Positions 12,968-22,989 of a DNA stretch of 64,000 bases are shown piece after piece. Every line of letters begins with the position of its first letter. The stretch's first letter is position 1. Origin of the DNA: Antennarius striatus (lineage: Eukaryota > Chordata > Actinopteri > Lophiiformes > Antennariidae). The notes under the pieces are model-generated. The model made no database searches, had not been told where the DNA came from, and saw nothing but the letters and a program-made list of their open reading frames with translations. The stretch is from NCBI RefSeq assembly GCF_040054535.1, contig NC_090783.1:1571501-1635500 (forward strand), written 5' to 3'. Position numbers and translations under genes: made by a program.

Positions 12968-13697
12968 TACCGTGGGTCAGAGAGGACTGTAATTTCATCC
13001 GTGCTGTATGTCATGTATATATGGTGCACTAGACAATAAAGGATGAAATAACGACAGACCAACCAAAGCCCAGGGAGAGACCACGCCTACGTATCGCCCC
13101 AAAATCAGATGCCGATATTCAGAAACGCCAGATCGGAATCTCTTCTGAATGGTTGTTCGTCGTCATCGGCGACTTCATTAAGGCACTGCGTACAGGACGG
13201 GGAAGGGGGCGTCACCGTGCATGGTTACGATCAAAACAGATGTAAAGAAATCCGTTTTCCGCGCTCGGATCCCGATGCGGCGATTGAGCACGAAATGAAA
13301 CAGAATCTTTTCCAGTTTATTGAGAATGAGATCAGATTTTTTTTTTTTTCTCCACGCAGCAACAGGAGCAGTTACACAATCAGACGCCAAACAAAAGCTG
13401 GAGGTCAACGGGCGCACAGACGTCAGTCATATCCCTCCTAACGGGGAACAGGTGTGTCCGACCGACGGCGAGCCAGAACCATGACAACCAGTTGGAAAAG
13501 CCCGGAACATTTTCTGGGGCGGATTCAGGATTTTTTTTTTTCTTTTTTACACTTTTGAACATTACAGGATAAGATTCTGTGGATCGTTCCTGTCGGTTCT
13601 ACTTAGACCCCTTGATGGATCACCGTGAAACTGAGTGGAATAGCAGGGCCTGGTCTCAATGAGGGACCCACTGACTGCTGGATGTTGTACAAACATT
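12968..13697. other. Intergenic; no gene seen
   Basis: No coding or RNA feature is supported. Confidence 0.35.
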
Positions 13698-13840
<143 letters not shown>

Positions 13841-15424
13841 CCCCGAAGGCAAACATTTAACCCAAGAGCCTTATAGAAAAAGACAGAAACGCATGAGATT
13901 ATAATCAGACACTATGGAAGAGGAACATGAAAGATGATTAAAGACAAATGTTACGGACGGATGGAAGAAGAGAAATGTCTATAGACGGGAATTTAACTTT
14001 GGAGGAAGTCATTGTTGGAGTTTTTCCCGTTACTGAAATCCCTTGATGTCACCGTCGGCGATGTTCTTGGAAAGTCAAGAAGTCAAGAAGTCTTGACCCT
14101 ACTGTTACCTTCAGTTTGACTTATTTTATCCCCTCCTTTTGTTCTATCCTGTCAATGAGGTCAGATTTGCCATTCGTTAGTAACAGCTAATCAATAACTA
14201 CCGGTAGCAGCCGGTTTAAATAGAACAACCACAATACATCCATGTTTTCAAGGGACGCCTGAGCAGACCACGAGTCTCATCCCTTTTCCAGCAAGAAAAG
14301 AAACCAGCTGTAGAACGTTCTGTGATATTTATCTGAACCGGAACCGAACCGATCCGCTGATGGCGTCGCGGGCGGCGTCCCATTTCCCGGAATTTTCCTG
14401 GATGAGTTCGACAACTCGTAACACAGTCTCAACTAGATAAAGAAGAAGAGGAGAAGGTGGTAGATTCAAAAGATGCAAGCTTCAAAACAACTCAGAGTAT
14501 ACCTTGTTAATGAGACGCGAACCCAACCCGTCAGTTTTAGGCATTAATTTAATTAATTTGAATGTCCTTGAGAGGTGGCGATGCCTCATGTTTGTTGGTA
14601 ACTTTCACTTTTCCCAGTCAGTTTTACCCCGTTGACGTACGACAACACAGAAAGTCAGGGGCAAAAGGTCGTTTGAGGGTTACAAGGTTGTTCCCACGCA
14701 TCTAGAGGAGTGTGTGTTTAGTCCGAATGACCCAAAAACACGGCCAATAAATCGAACACATCAACACAACCTTCTCCAGGACGATGACGGTTCTTCACGC
14801 GACACAAGCTTTGGACTTTATCTGAGGTCTAGACCACGTTAAACTAAAGATGACCTCTAGGAAGAAAAAAAATCTGGATCTGATTTAAGACCCAAACAAA
14901 CAAGACGGTACTTCCCTTTCAACCCCGTCAGCAACTTCAACATTTACACAAGCCTGACCGCAGCCAGTTCAGCTCCACAATGACAGAGGGGTATTTTTAT
15001 TTGGCATTCTGACCTGGTTCTGTTTTTCTAAGTGGATTATTTTAAAGACAAAGTCACTCTATTTCCATTCTGAGTAATTATAGAGCCTCGCGCCTCTCCT
15101 TTAATTAAAGGCAAAATGGCCAAAACGAATAAGACTTCCATCTGCTCCAAATGTGAGGCATTGGTTAGACCGGGCCAGTCCAGTAATTATCACTAGAAAG
15201 TGGAGGGAGGCCTAAAGTAGAAGGTTGGTTACCAGACTAGACTAGAAACAACTCTTTCTCTGAAAAACATGTTTATCTTTTTAACCATTGTTCCTCTAAA
15301 ATGTGGGATTTTCCTGAAAAACGTATTTTTGTCAGGAAAATCATGCGTGATCGACATCCCATTTCTGTTAAGGAGTTTAGTTTCATCCTTCAAATAAAGT
15401 AAGAAATCCAAACTGTGCCCAGAA

Positions 15425-15472
15425 ACAGTGAGTCTATCGACCGACTCCTTCATCGGTCGATAGACTCACTGT
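15425..15472. repeat. Perfect 20-bp inverted repeat, 8-base loop
   Basis: Bases 15425-15444 are the exact reverse complement of 15453-15472, with CTCCTTCA between them. No terminal-repeat or target-duplication structure surrounds it. Confidence 0.95.
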
Positions 15473-16300
15473 AGGCATTAAAGCCCAGTTTGTCTGGGAA
15501 CCAATAGCTCATTTTTAAAAGAATATCTTTGTTGAATGGACGTTAAACAGGTCTAATAAAATAAAAATGTGTCCAGAGCCATTTCTGCAGCATGGGAGAA
15601 ATCAGAAAGGGCTTGGTTTGCGTTCCTGACCCCGGCAGAACAGTTCTGGCGTATTCCAGAGGTGATAAATCAAACGCTCCCCTCCCTCGCAGGCGCTTTA
15701 ACGTTTCTTGATGGTCTTCCCTTTTGTTTTGGCAGACACAGAAACCTGTGATTGCAAAGTCTGGCAGCAGGAATAAACATTAAGCTGGGATTATTTTGGA
15801 TGCTGGTCGAGGCGGACCGACACCTCAGCTCTCATTAACGCCGGGTTCTGATCGGCTGCTCAGGCAGCGCTGCAAATCAGAGGAAACGGGCCTGAAAAGC
15901 ATTAGAGGGGATGATGTCATCCACTGGTGTCCTTTACGTGGTTGTGTTTCTGCAGTTGGACGTGAGCGGGATGACTGGGGCGAGGCCAGAACCTCTGCCA
16001 ATGAGCTCCGGATTGATCCTGAAAGCCCATATGGAAAACATCACGCAATCTGATCCCAAATCTGGGGTCAGCCTTTTAATAGTCGCCAGCCAAGAAACAT
16101 CTCCTTGACCCCTGGAGATGGACATAAATACATGCACTCAATCACACCGCTGTTGGGCCGCAAGCATGTGGCAGTGATCTGGAACCCTAATTAGGTTTAG
16201 CATGGAGGTGGGGGGAAAGAGGGGGTGAAATTGGACGAGGGGTTCCTCTGATTGAGGGGAAATGGGAAACAGGCAGGAACTGATGTTAGCCTTCAACTGC

Positions 16301-16351
16301 ACACACACACTCACAGTGTGAGTGTGTGTGTGAGTGTGTGTGTGTGTGTGT
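16301..16351. repeat. CA/GT palindromic microsatellite
   Basis: A CA tract ending CACACTCACA is followed after one base by TGTGAGTGTGTG and a GT tract. The simple repeat therefore forms its own inverted repeat. Confidence 0.85.
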
Positions 16352-16745
16352 CGATCTGTCCGTTGGTCCAGATCCGTTTGAGGCTGTGAATGAATCACGG
16401 AATAATCTGACTTTGATTAGTCACTCCTGCCTTTTCGTCTCCAGATCGTCTAAATCAGATTCTTGACACTTTATATTTGATAAAGATGTAGCGATCAGAC
16501 CAACAAGATCTCTAAAGAACATCCATATATTTCACATTATAGATGTACTTTAAGCACAAAGGGAAGCTGGATGATCATTTGACCAATGATGTCAAATCTA
16601 AACTACAGCTAGATTTGTGTGTGTTTGACCAAAACATTTGTAAAAATGTGGAACGTCTCACACTTTGACTTGAGATTAGCTAAGAAGCTACTTCAGAAGT
16701 CTTCACCAACTGCCAATCGAGGCTTGGAGGTCTTGGATGTTTCCT

Positions 16746-16853
16746 AAACAGGTCTCTGGATGGACCCGGGTCTCTAGATGGACCCAGGTCTCTAGATAGA
16801 CCCAGTTCTCTGGATGGACCCGGGTCTCTGGGTGGACCTGGGTCTCTGGATGA
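16746..16853. repeat. 18-bp minisatellite, about 6 units
   Basis: Units are of the form GGTCTCTGGATGGACCCG. The 18-base period keeps frames open, so a His-Pro-Glu-Thr repeat appears in translation of the minus strand. There is no other sign of a gene. Confidence 0.9.
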
Positions 16854-18425
16854 ACATGGAGCATCAGGCAGCCATGGACTTCAGGGATCCTCGTGGAGAC
16901 CACAGAGGATAAATCCTCTCCATAGCAAACACTCCTGTGTTCCCGATGGACGGACCAGCAGCACATGTGAAGTCCTGGTAAACTAGGGTGGGTTCCTTCC
17001 AGGCATGGGGGATGGAGTGGAGGGGTACTAACCCTCACCAGACCTCCATGCTTTCATTCCACTTTGGTGTTCTTTTAGGGTTTCTGTCAGTCAATTTTCT
17101 TTAGATCAAAATGTAATTACCCATCAGCCTGTATTTGTAGCATCCAACCACCCACCCCAGGCCAATTACCACTGACCTTTTTGTGCTGCCCCCCCGTGAG
17201 AACATGTAAGGCTGCTTGGACTCCAATGCCTCTCTAATAGAGGTCTCCCTCTTTATAGAGGGAAACCTCTATTATGACTGCTCATAATGCTTCCATACTT
17301 TTCCCAGTTACTCCCAGCAACACCCTGTCAGTCACCTGTGATTGGCAGCTGGGAGCTTTTATCCGTTTGTATATCCGAGGGTCCAAAGGGGTTTCCGCCT
17401 TTATTTTGACCTTGTCTGGCCGAACCGACCAACGTTTAATTGCCTTTTATTGACTGGTTGAAGTCTGGCTGCCTGGGTCAAAATGTCACTTCATCGTCTT
17501 GTAAAGGTTTTTGTCGTCTGTCTGTTCCCATTCATCCTTCATTGCGATGTATAGCTTTAGAGTCCATTCAGCGGACGAGTGTCACCTGCTAGCCAGGGTC
17601 GCATTTGACAGAGTTTCCGTCGAAAACAGCTAGTTTTTGTTTCAATTAGTAGAACTGTGTAATAAAGTCTGGGGGCACCTGATGAATTTAGATGAGTTGT
17701 GGGTTTGAGCAATCAAAAGGTTTCTCAGGATGGCGTCTGCCAAGTTGAGTTCGCCGGAGCGGAGAAGACGGGAACTCTTGATAACAACACATCAAACTCA
17801 TTTCTGGTTTACAATTTTTCTTTATGGATATTTTTTATACAGAAATAGGACAAAAAATATCAAGACAAGGACATGATGAGGTAGGAAAAAGTTTCCCTCC
17901 TGGATGCTTTTTGTTGGATCATTTTGGTGAACTTGTTCCTACACATCTGAGAAAAACACAGTCCGAATAAATTATCATATGAAGACATTTTTTAATTGTG
18001 TGACGATGCATCCACTGGCTTTGGAAAGGTTAAAACTGGAAATGCCGTTCAAAAACCGGTTCTCGGGGGAATCAGCCTGAGCGACTGAGCTGTGAACTCA
18101 CATCGCCCCCTGCTGCTAGCTTGTAGCGTTGCAACAAATAAAAATGCATCTGAAATAACCATAAAAACCTTTTGTCTCGTTCGGTTTTTGGTCCCAAACA
18201 TGACAAATAGATCCGAGCAACCCAGGTTTAAATGTACAAGTCAAACGCGTCACTTTTTGTGATTGAACACTAGAAGTGCTGCGTTGGTCCTCGCAGCATC
18301 CAATCCAGTCGTCTCCATTTCGTCCTTAATCCAGCGGTTTCTCGCATCACCAGTCGTCCGCGGTAACGGGTAAAGGACGTCGTTGGCAAGCTGAGCTTCA
18401 ACAACGCAGAGTAAAAATCCCACCT

Positions 18426-18490
18426 CTACGCTTCGGCTGTCCTCCTCGCCACGTCCTCGCAGGAGAACCGGGTCAGTGGACTTCTTCTAC
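18426..18490 (-). other. Possible alternative 3' exon of DNAJA3
   Basis: On the minus strand a pyrimidine-rich stretch ending GTGCAG precedes position 18490. Joined to the donor of DNAJA3 exon 10 (19679), the reading frame stays open for 20 residues beginning GRRSPLTR and then meets a TAG at 18426-18428. Human DNAJA3 is known to have isoforms with different C-terminal tails. Alternatively, this is a non-coding exon spliced after the main stop, or chance. Confidence 0.35.
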
Positions 18491-18625
18491 CTGCACAGGG
18501 AAGAGGGCAGAATATCACGCTCTAGATGTGCTGAATAAATGGAATGACACCCAAAAAAACATTTGATCCAAGCTTAAAATGCCAGAGAAACATAAATTCA
18601 GTGACTCCCACCTGCTGCCCGACTC

Positions 18626-21600
18626 TCAGGTGAAGAACTTCTTCAGTTTGGAGAAGAAGTCGTCTTCTTGCTCTCCTTTCTCCCGATTGTCCTCTGTGTT
18701 ACTTGATTTGCTGCCCCCTCCTGGACATGAGCACACATTGCATTAGCAGTGTGTTTACCACACAACATCTCTCTACACAACAAGGTGGAGCGACGTTCTA
18801 ACTCTGGGGTCGGCAACCCGTGGCTCTTTAACCCCTGCAGCGTGGCTCCCTGTGGCTTTTGAAAATAATTAACTGCTAATTAAAATGGATCTCATTCGAT
18901 TTGGTGACTATTTTAATGTCATTCTAAATTTGAAGATTATTGGCGACCACCAGATTTAGGGATTTTCTTCCCCAAAGCAAAATAAAAAAGCACAGAAGAG
19001 AACAATTAGACTGTACTATAAGGCACACCTTCAATGAATGTCCCATTTCAAATCTTTTTCGTACATAAGGCGCACTGGATTATAAGGTACACTGTCAGTT
19101 TGAGAAATTAAAAGCTTTTAGATGCGCCTTAATAGTGCGGAAAATACTGTAAAATATATCAAAAATATGGCAGCAATATCAAGCATGTGAAAAAAATGCT
19201 ACATTTATCTCATGTACAGTAACTGCAAATACAAACCTGATGTCCAACAACTAAACTAACATAAAAAACGGGTTCCGTTTGCACCAGCAACACTCTATAG
19301 CGTGGACGCTTCCTTCTGGAACCCCCGCGACCCACGAACGCGGAATACACAGTGCGGAAAATGAATGGATGTTGTACATTTTGCGCATTCACTGGCTGTT
19401 GGCTGGCTGTTGTTTCGTCGCTACTGTTTTCTTTGGAGTCTATTCATGTGTAATTATGTCTTTATTTTTTGTAAATCGATATTGATAATATATCAAATAC
19501 TACCTAAAGGCTATTCTATTCTAACAGGTAAAGAAAATATAAACCATTTCGTGTGGTTACTTTAATGGTGTGTGGCTCCAGCGTTTTCTTTACCGTGGGG
19601 AAACGGGTCCAACTGACTGGTCGAGGTTGCCGACCCCTGTTCTAACTGAACAGCGACCCCTCAACTCTTATTTCTGACCTTCGGGGCGGGTGACGCCGTT
19701 AACAGTGCCCTTGACGTCCGTCTCCTCTAGGGCGAGCTTCAGCATCAGAGAGTGCTGGCTAGAAGTCAACTTCCTGCAGGAGCGAAAGAACAGGAAACGA
19801 AACTGACTCAAGCAAATCATTTTGAATGAATCCTGGTGTTGGTTTTTGGTTCGTTCATGAAGTCGTGACAGAATTACGTTGGCACTTTGATCTTGACGTG
19901 GAGGTAGTGATCCCCGTAGGTGTTCCGGCTCCGGATGCCTTTCCCCTGCAGCCGGAGCACCTGATCGGCCTGGCAGCCCCGAGGGATCTGAACACAGACG
20001 CCACTCAGACAGAGGAAACACGACTCTTTTTACCTCATCTCTAGAAAAGAAAACGTCTGACACCCACCGGTATGCTGATGCTCTTCTCATGGAGGCCCTG
20101 TGTGGAGGCGGTGCCCCCCAGGATGGCCTGCGCTACAGAGATGTACAAGTCTGAGTGGATGTGGACTCCGTCCCGCCGGAACAAGGGGCTGTCCTGGACC
20201 TGAGCAAACATTGAGGCGTTACACACGACCAACCCGCTGGGATCGGCTCCAGCAACCCCCGTGACCCATGAAAGCAGAATAAGCGGTGCAGGAAAATGAA
20301 TGAATGAATGAATGACTTCTCACCCTGAATGTGATGAGAACCGTCGTCTTCCCCACCACCACGCCCACCGTCTGGCCACTTTCAACTCCTGCAAGGGAAA
20401 TTTTTTTGTTTCTTCCTCCTTTGATTCCCCTCAGCTCATGTGGGGCGAAGGGGGAGGCGACCCCCGTGTGACCCGGACCTCGGGGGGACAGCACCTACCA
20501 GCGGGAACCGGTACGGTGATGGTCTTCTTCGTCTCGTTCTGGCCTGAACCACGACACAGCGCGCAGGACGTGATGACGATGAAGCCCTTCCCACTGCAGC
20601 GCCGGCAGGAGGTCTTGAAGTGATCCGAGCCGACTGCCTCCTGCAGGTAAGTGGTGGGGGGGGGGGGCAGTAACATGAAACACTTGTATCTGGTTGGGGG
20701 CGGGGGCTGGATGATAGATATCCCCAACGTTCCTCCTGAGACTCACCACGCCCGTTCCGTTGCAATACTGACAGCGAGACACCTTGGTACCCGGCTCGGA
20801 GCCCCCTCCGTTACACCGGGGGCAGGTGTCGTCGATTTTCACCCTCAGCAACTTCTTTGCCCCCTTGGCTGCCTCGGTAAACGACACCTCCATCACAAAC
20901 TGAAACCAGAGGAGATGTTGACGCACGGGGAGCGCTGACGGTTTTCATGTCGGACGCAAAACCACACCGACGCCACGCTGACCTCCAGCCTTTGCTCGAA
21001 CATGTCTCCAACACCCCTCCCTGCAGAAAACTCTTCAAAGATCTTCCTGAAGAGGTATTCTGGATCCACGTCTTCCTCCTTGTAGTACCGCTGCTCGTTC
21101 GGCCGGCCGTGGTTCGAGTCGGAGCCGCAGAATCCATAGAGGTCATATTCATTCTTCTTCACGTCATCGCTCAGCACCTGGAACGAAACGGAGCGGAGAA
21201 TGTTTGGGACGGAAGAGATTCAGAGGAACCTCCAACCTCCTGCAGGTTTCAAGGGGAACGAAACCATCTCCTCACCTCATAGGCTTCAGCGACCTGGGAA
21301 AACTTCTCTTTGGCTACTGGGTCGTTTGGATTGACGTCTGGGTGGAATAGCTTGGCCAGCTGCGGAGACGGACGGTCACACAGCATGAGAAGGCAAACGT
21401 TCATAACACCTGCCTGTATTTTCACAGGTGAACGTGTCTGACCCTGTAGTAGGCCTTCTTGATGTCCTTCTGGGAGGCTTTACTGGACACCTCCAGGACT
21501 TCATACAAGTCCTTCTTCTTCGCAAACCTGCTGCTGGTGTGAAAAGACTGGCTGGGATGTCCGAAGCCTGCAGGGAAAAGCATCCAAAAGGGACGATTCA

Positions 21601-21883
21601 CCTACAAACACTCAACTGGAGAGAAAAAGAAACCTTAAGGTTGTTACGTTAGCCGCCGGCTAGCTAGCTCACCTGCTAACCCGCCCAATGTCACATTTCG
21701 GTTTGTCCCGGAGCTCCGGATGTCCGCTTTCCTCCACCGGGCCGTCTGCGGAGTTTTCGACCGACAACCTGCCGCATGTCTCAGCGAGAAGTTCACAAAA
21801 CGAGCGCCGTCATATCTGGAAGAAGCGTTTGTAGACAAGCAGCGTGGAGCCAGGCGGCTAGCGGAGGTCAGCATGTTTAACAT
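18626..21883 (-). CDS. dnaja3: DnaJ homolog subfamily A member 3, mitochondrial (Tid1), 468 aa
   Basis: Mitochondrial J-domain co-chaperone that stimulates mitochondrial Hsp70 (mortalin). Eleven exons: 21673-21883, 21443-21567, 21276-21359, 20983-21177, 20747-20899, 20499-20640, 20324-20388, 20068-20199, 19878-19987, 19679-19773, 18626-18720. All have GT-AG junctions with consistent phase, giving 1,407 bases. Start: the first ATG after an in-frame TAG. The N-terminus (about 1-85) is basic, Ser-rich and poor in acidic residues, as in a mitochondrial presequence. The J domain carries HPD at 118-120. The zinc domain has all four CxxCxGxG units (Cys231/234, 248/251, 268/271, 282/285). The substrate-binding C-domain follows. 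The tail ends [10 protein letters not shown], like human KLKKMFTS. Human is 480 aa. One oddity: the exon 8/9 join reads SISIP-IPRG, two residues longer than expected, so that junction is the least certain. Confidence 0.96.
18804..19639. mobile_element. Non-autonomous hAT element in DNAJA3 intron 10
   Basis: The ends are inverted repeats CTGGGGTCGGCAACC (left) and GGTTGCCGACCCCTG (right). A perfect 8-base target duplication, TTCTAACT, lies at 18796-18803 and 19640-19647. The TIR type and 8-base duplication are hAT hallmarks. The interior is non-coding and composite: a TATAAGGCGCA-type palindromic MITE sits at about 19005-19160, and a CTCCAGCAACCCCCGYGACCC-type LINE/SINE tail fragment at about 19280-19370. 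Confidence 0.88.
20231..20318 (+). mobile_element. LINE/SINE 3' tail fragment in DNAJA3 intron 7
   Basis: Contains GGCTCCAGCAACCCCCGTGA, then a GCGGTGCAGGAAAATGAATG tail running into (AATG)n. This is the widespread fish retroposon tail type (L2-related LINE or SINE); the exact family was not determined. It lies just left of exon 7. Confidence 0.6.
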
Positions 21884-22480
21884 CACTTCCGGTATCACTC
21901 GCTAGCGATAGGCTAATTTAGATCTTGAGCCCGCCCATATCCCCGCCCTACTCTGCCTCTTATTGGTTGATAAAGACAAAAAACGGAAGTGGAACAACAG
22001 ATAAAAGTAAGTAATACAGTAAATTCCTCTGGGCTTCTCTACTGAATATAAATATAAAAGTTACTATTTTTTAAATTTATGAAAATAAATAAAATAAATA
22101 AATATAAAGGTTACTATTTTATTAAAAATAAAATAAAAATATTTAGGTTACTATTTAGGTGCAATTTAATAAAGTATCCATCTATCTACCTGTCTATTTA
22201 TCTGTCATACATATTACATATTCAGAATGCCTTGCAGCCAGTGGAGTTCAGTGAAGGCAGAAGCTTTTCCGTTGAAATGAGAAACGACATATACATTCGA
22301 ACAAATGAAAGAATCAAAGCATAAGGTCAGTAGATCAAAGCACAGGAAGTTGTCACCTTGGAAATGAAATATTTCATAGAATGAAACAAAAGCTTAAATA
22401 AAAATGAATAGCAGGACCTGTTATTTGCACAACTGAACCTATAGACATACCCAAAAAGCAAAAGGCGGTTGTACAAATTA
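21884..22480. other. DNAJA3 upstream region and AT-rich intergenic DNA
   Basis: The first about 80 bases upstream of DNAJA3 (21884-21960) would hold its promoter; no TATA box is evident. From 22000 the DNA is AT-rich with AAATA repeats and an (ATCT)n patch near 22170-22205. Confidence 0.5.
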
Positions 22481-22698
22481 TTAACTCAAAGGGGGCAAAT
22501 AATTTTGCACGTCCTACTTTTCAGTGTTTTATTTTTAAACTCAATATGAAATGTTGAATAAATTCAGTTCCTCTTCACGATTGTCTCACATGTTGTTCTT
22601 AAAAATATTTTCAGCTTATTATCTTTAAGTTTGAAACCTGAAATGTGGCAAAATGTCAAAAAGTTCTTGGGAGGGGGGCAATACTTTAAGGCACTTAT
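22480..22698. mobile_element. Tc1/mariner-like terminal fragment
   Basis: Includes TTTTGCACGTCCTACTTTTC, later GAAACCTGAAATGTGGCAAA, and ends GGGGGCAATACTTTAAGGCAC. This is the form of a very common fish DNA-transposon end (from memory of the family, not a search). No transposase remains. Confidence 0.55.
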
Positions 22699-22797
22699 AT
22701 ATGCATATACACAGCGCGCCCCCGTTCTTTATGGTTAATGTGTTCCATTACGCCAATCACCAATTCCGCGATACAGCGACAAACGATTTATCTGATT

Positions 22798-22985
22798 GCG
22801 GCGGCAGTGGCTCAGCGGTAGAGCGAGTCGTCCAACTTCTCAACATCGGGGGTTCGATTCCCGCTCCCGCCCTGTCACTTCAGCGTGTGAGCTGACGTGG
22901 GGAGGTGTCAGCTCACCTCCTCATGTTATTGTTGTTTTCATCCGCTTTGATGAGATCTTCTGCACTCTTCAACATCCGCCTGTAA
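22798..22985 (+). mobile_element. tRNA-derived SINE
   Basis: The head carries a pol III box A (TGGCTCAGCGG, 22808-22818) and box B (GGTTCGATTCC, 22851-22861) about 32 bases apart, inside a GCGGCRGTGG...CCGCTCCCGCC tRNA-like unit. The body (22873-22985) includes a 10-bp inverted repeat around GAGCTGAC. The end merges with DNA that truncates the hAT gene. There is no acceptor-stem pairing good enough for a working tRNA. Confidence 0.7.
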
Positions 22986-22989
22986 CTCC

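Noticed and set aside
12519-13039. Overlapping frames of 124-159 codons on both strands
   Set aside because: The 12-base minisatellite contains no stop in most frames; composition is purely repeat-driven.
16703-17038. Minus-strand frame with repeated His-Pro-Glu-Thr
   Set aside because: It comes from an 18-base tandem repeat, with no signal peptide, domain or splice context.
20947-21282. Plus-strand frame opposite DNAJA3 exons 3-4
   Set aside because: Antisense shadow of conserved DNAJA3 coding exons.
22798-22872. Functional tRNA gene
   Set aside because: Boxes A and B are good, but the cloverleaf stems do not pair well and the unit runs into a longer body, as in a SINE.
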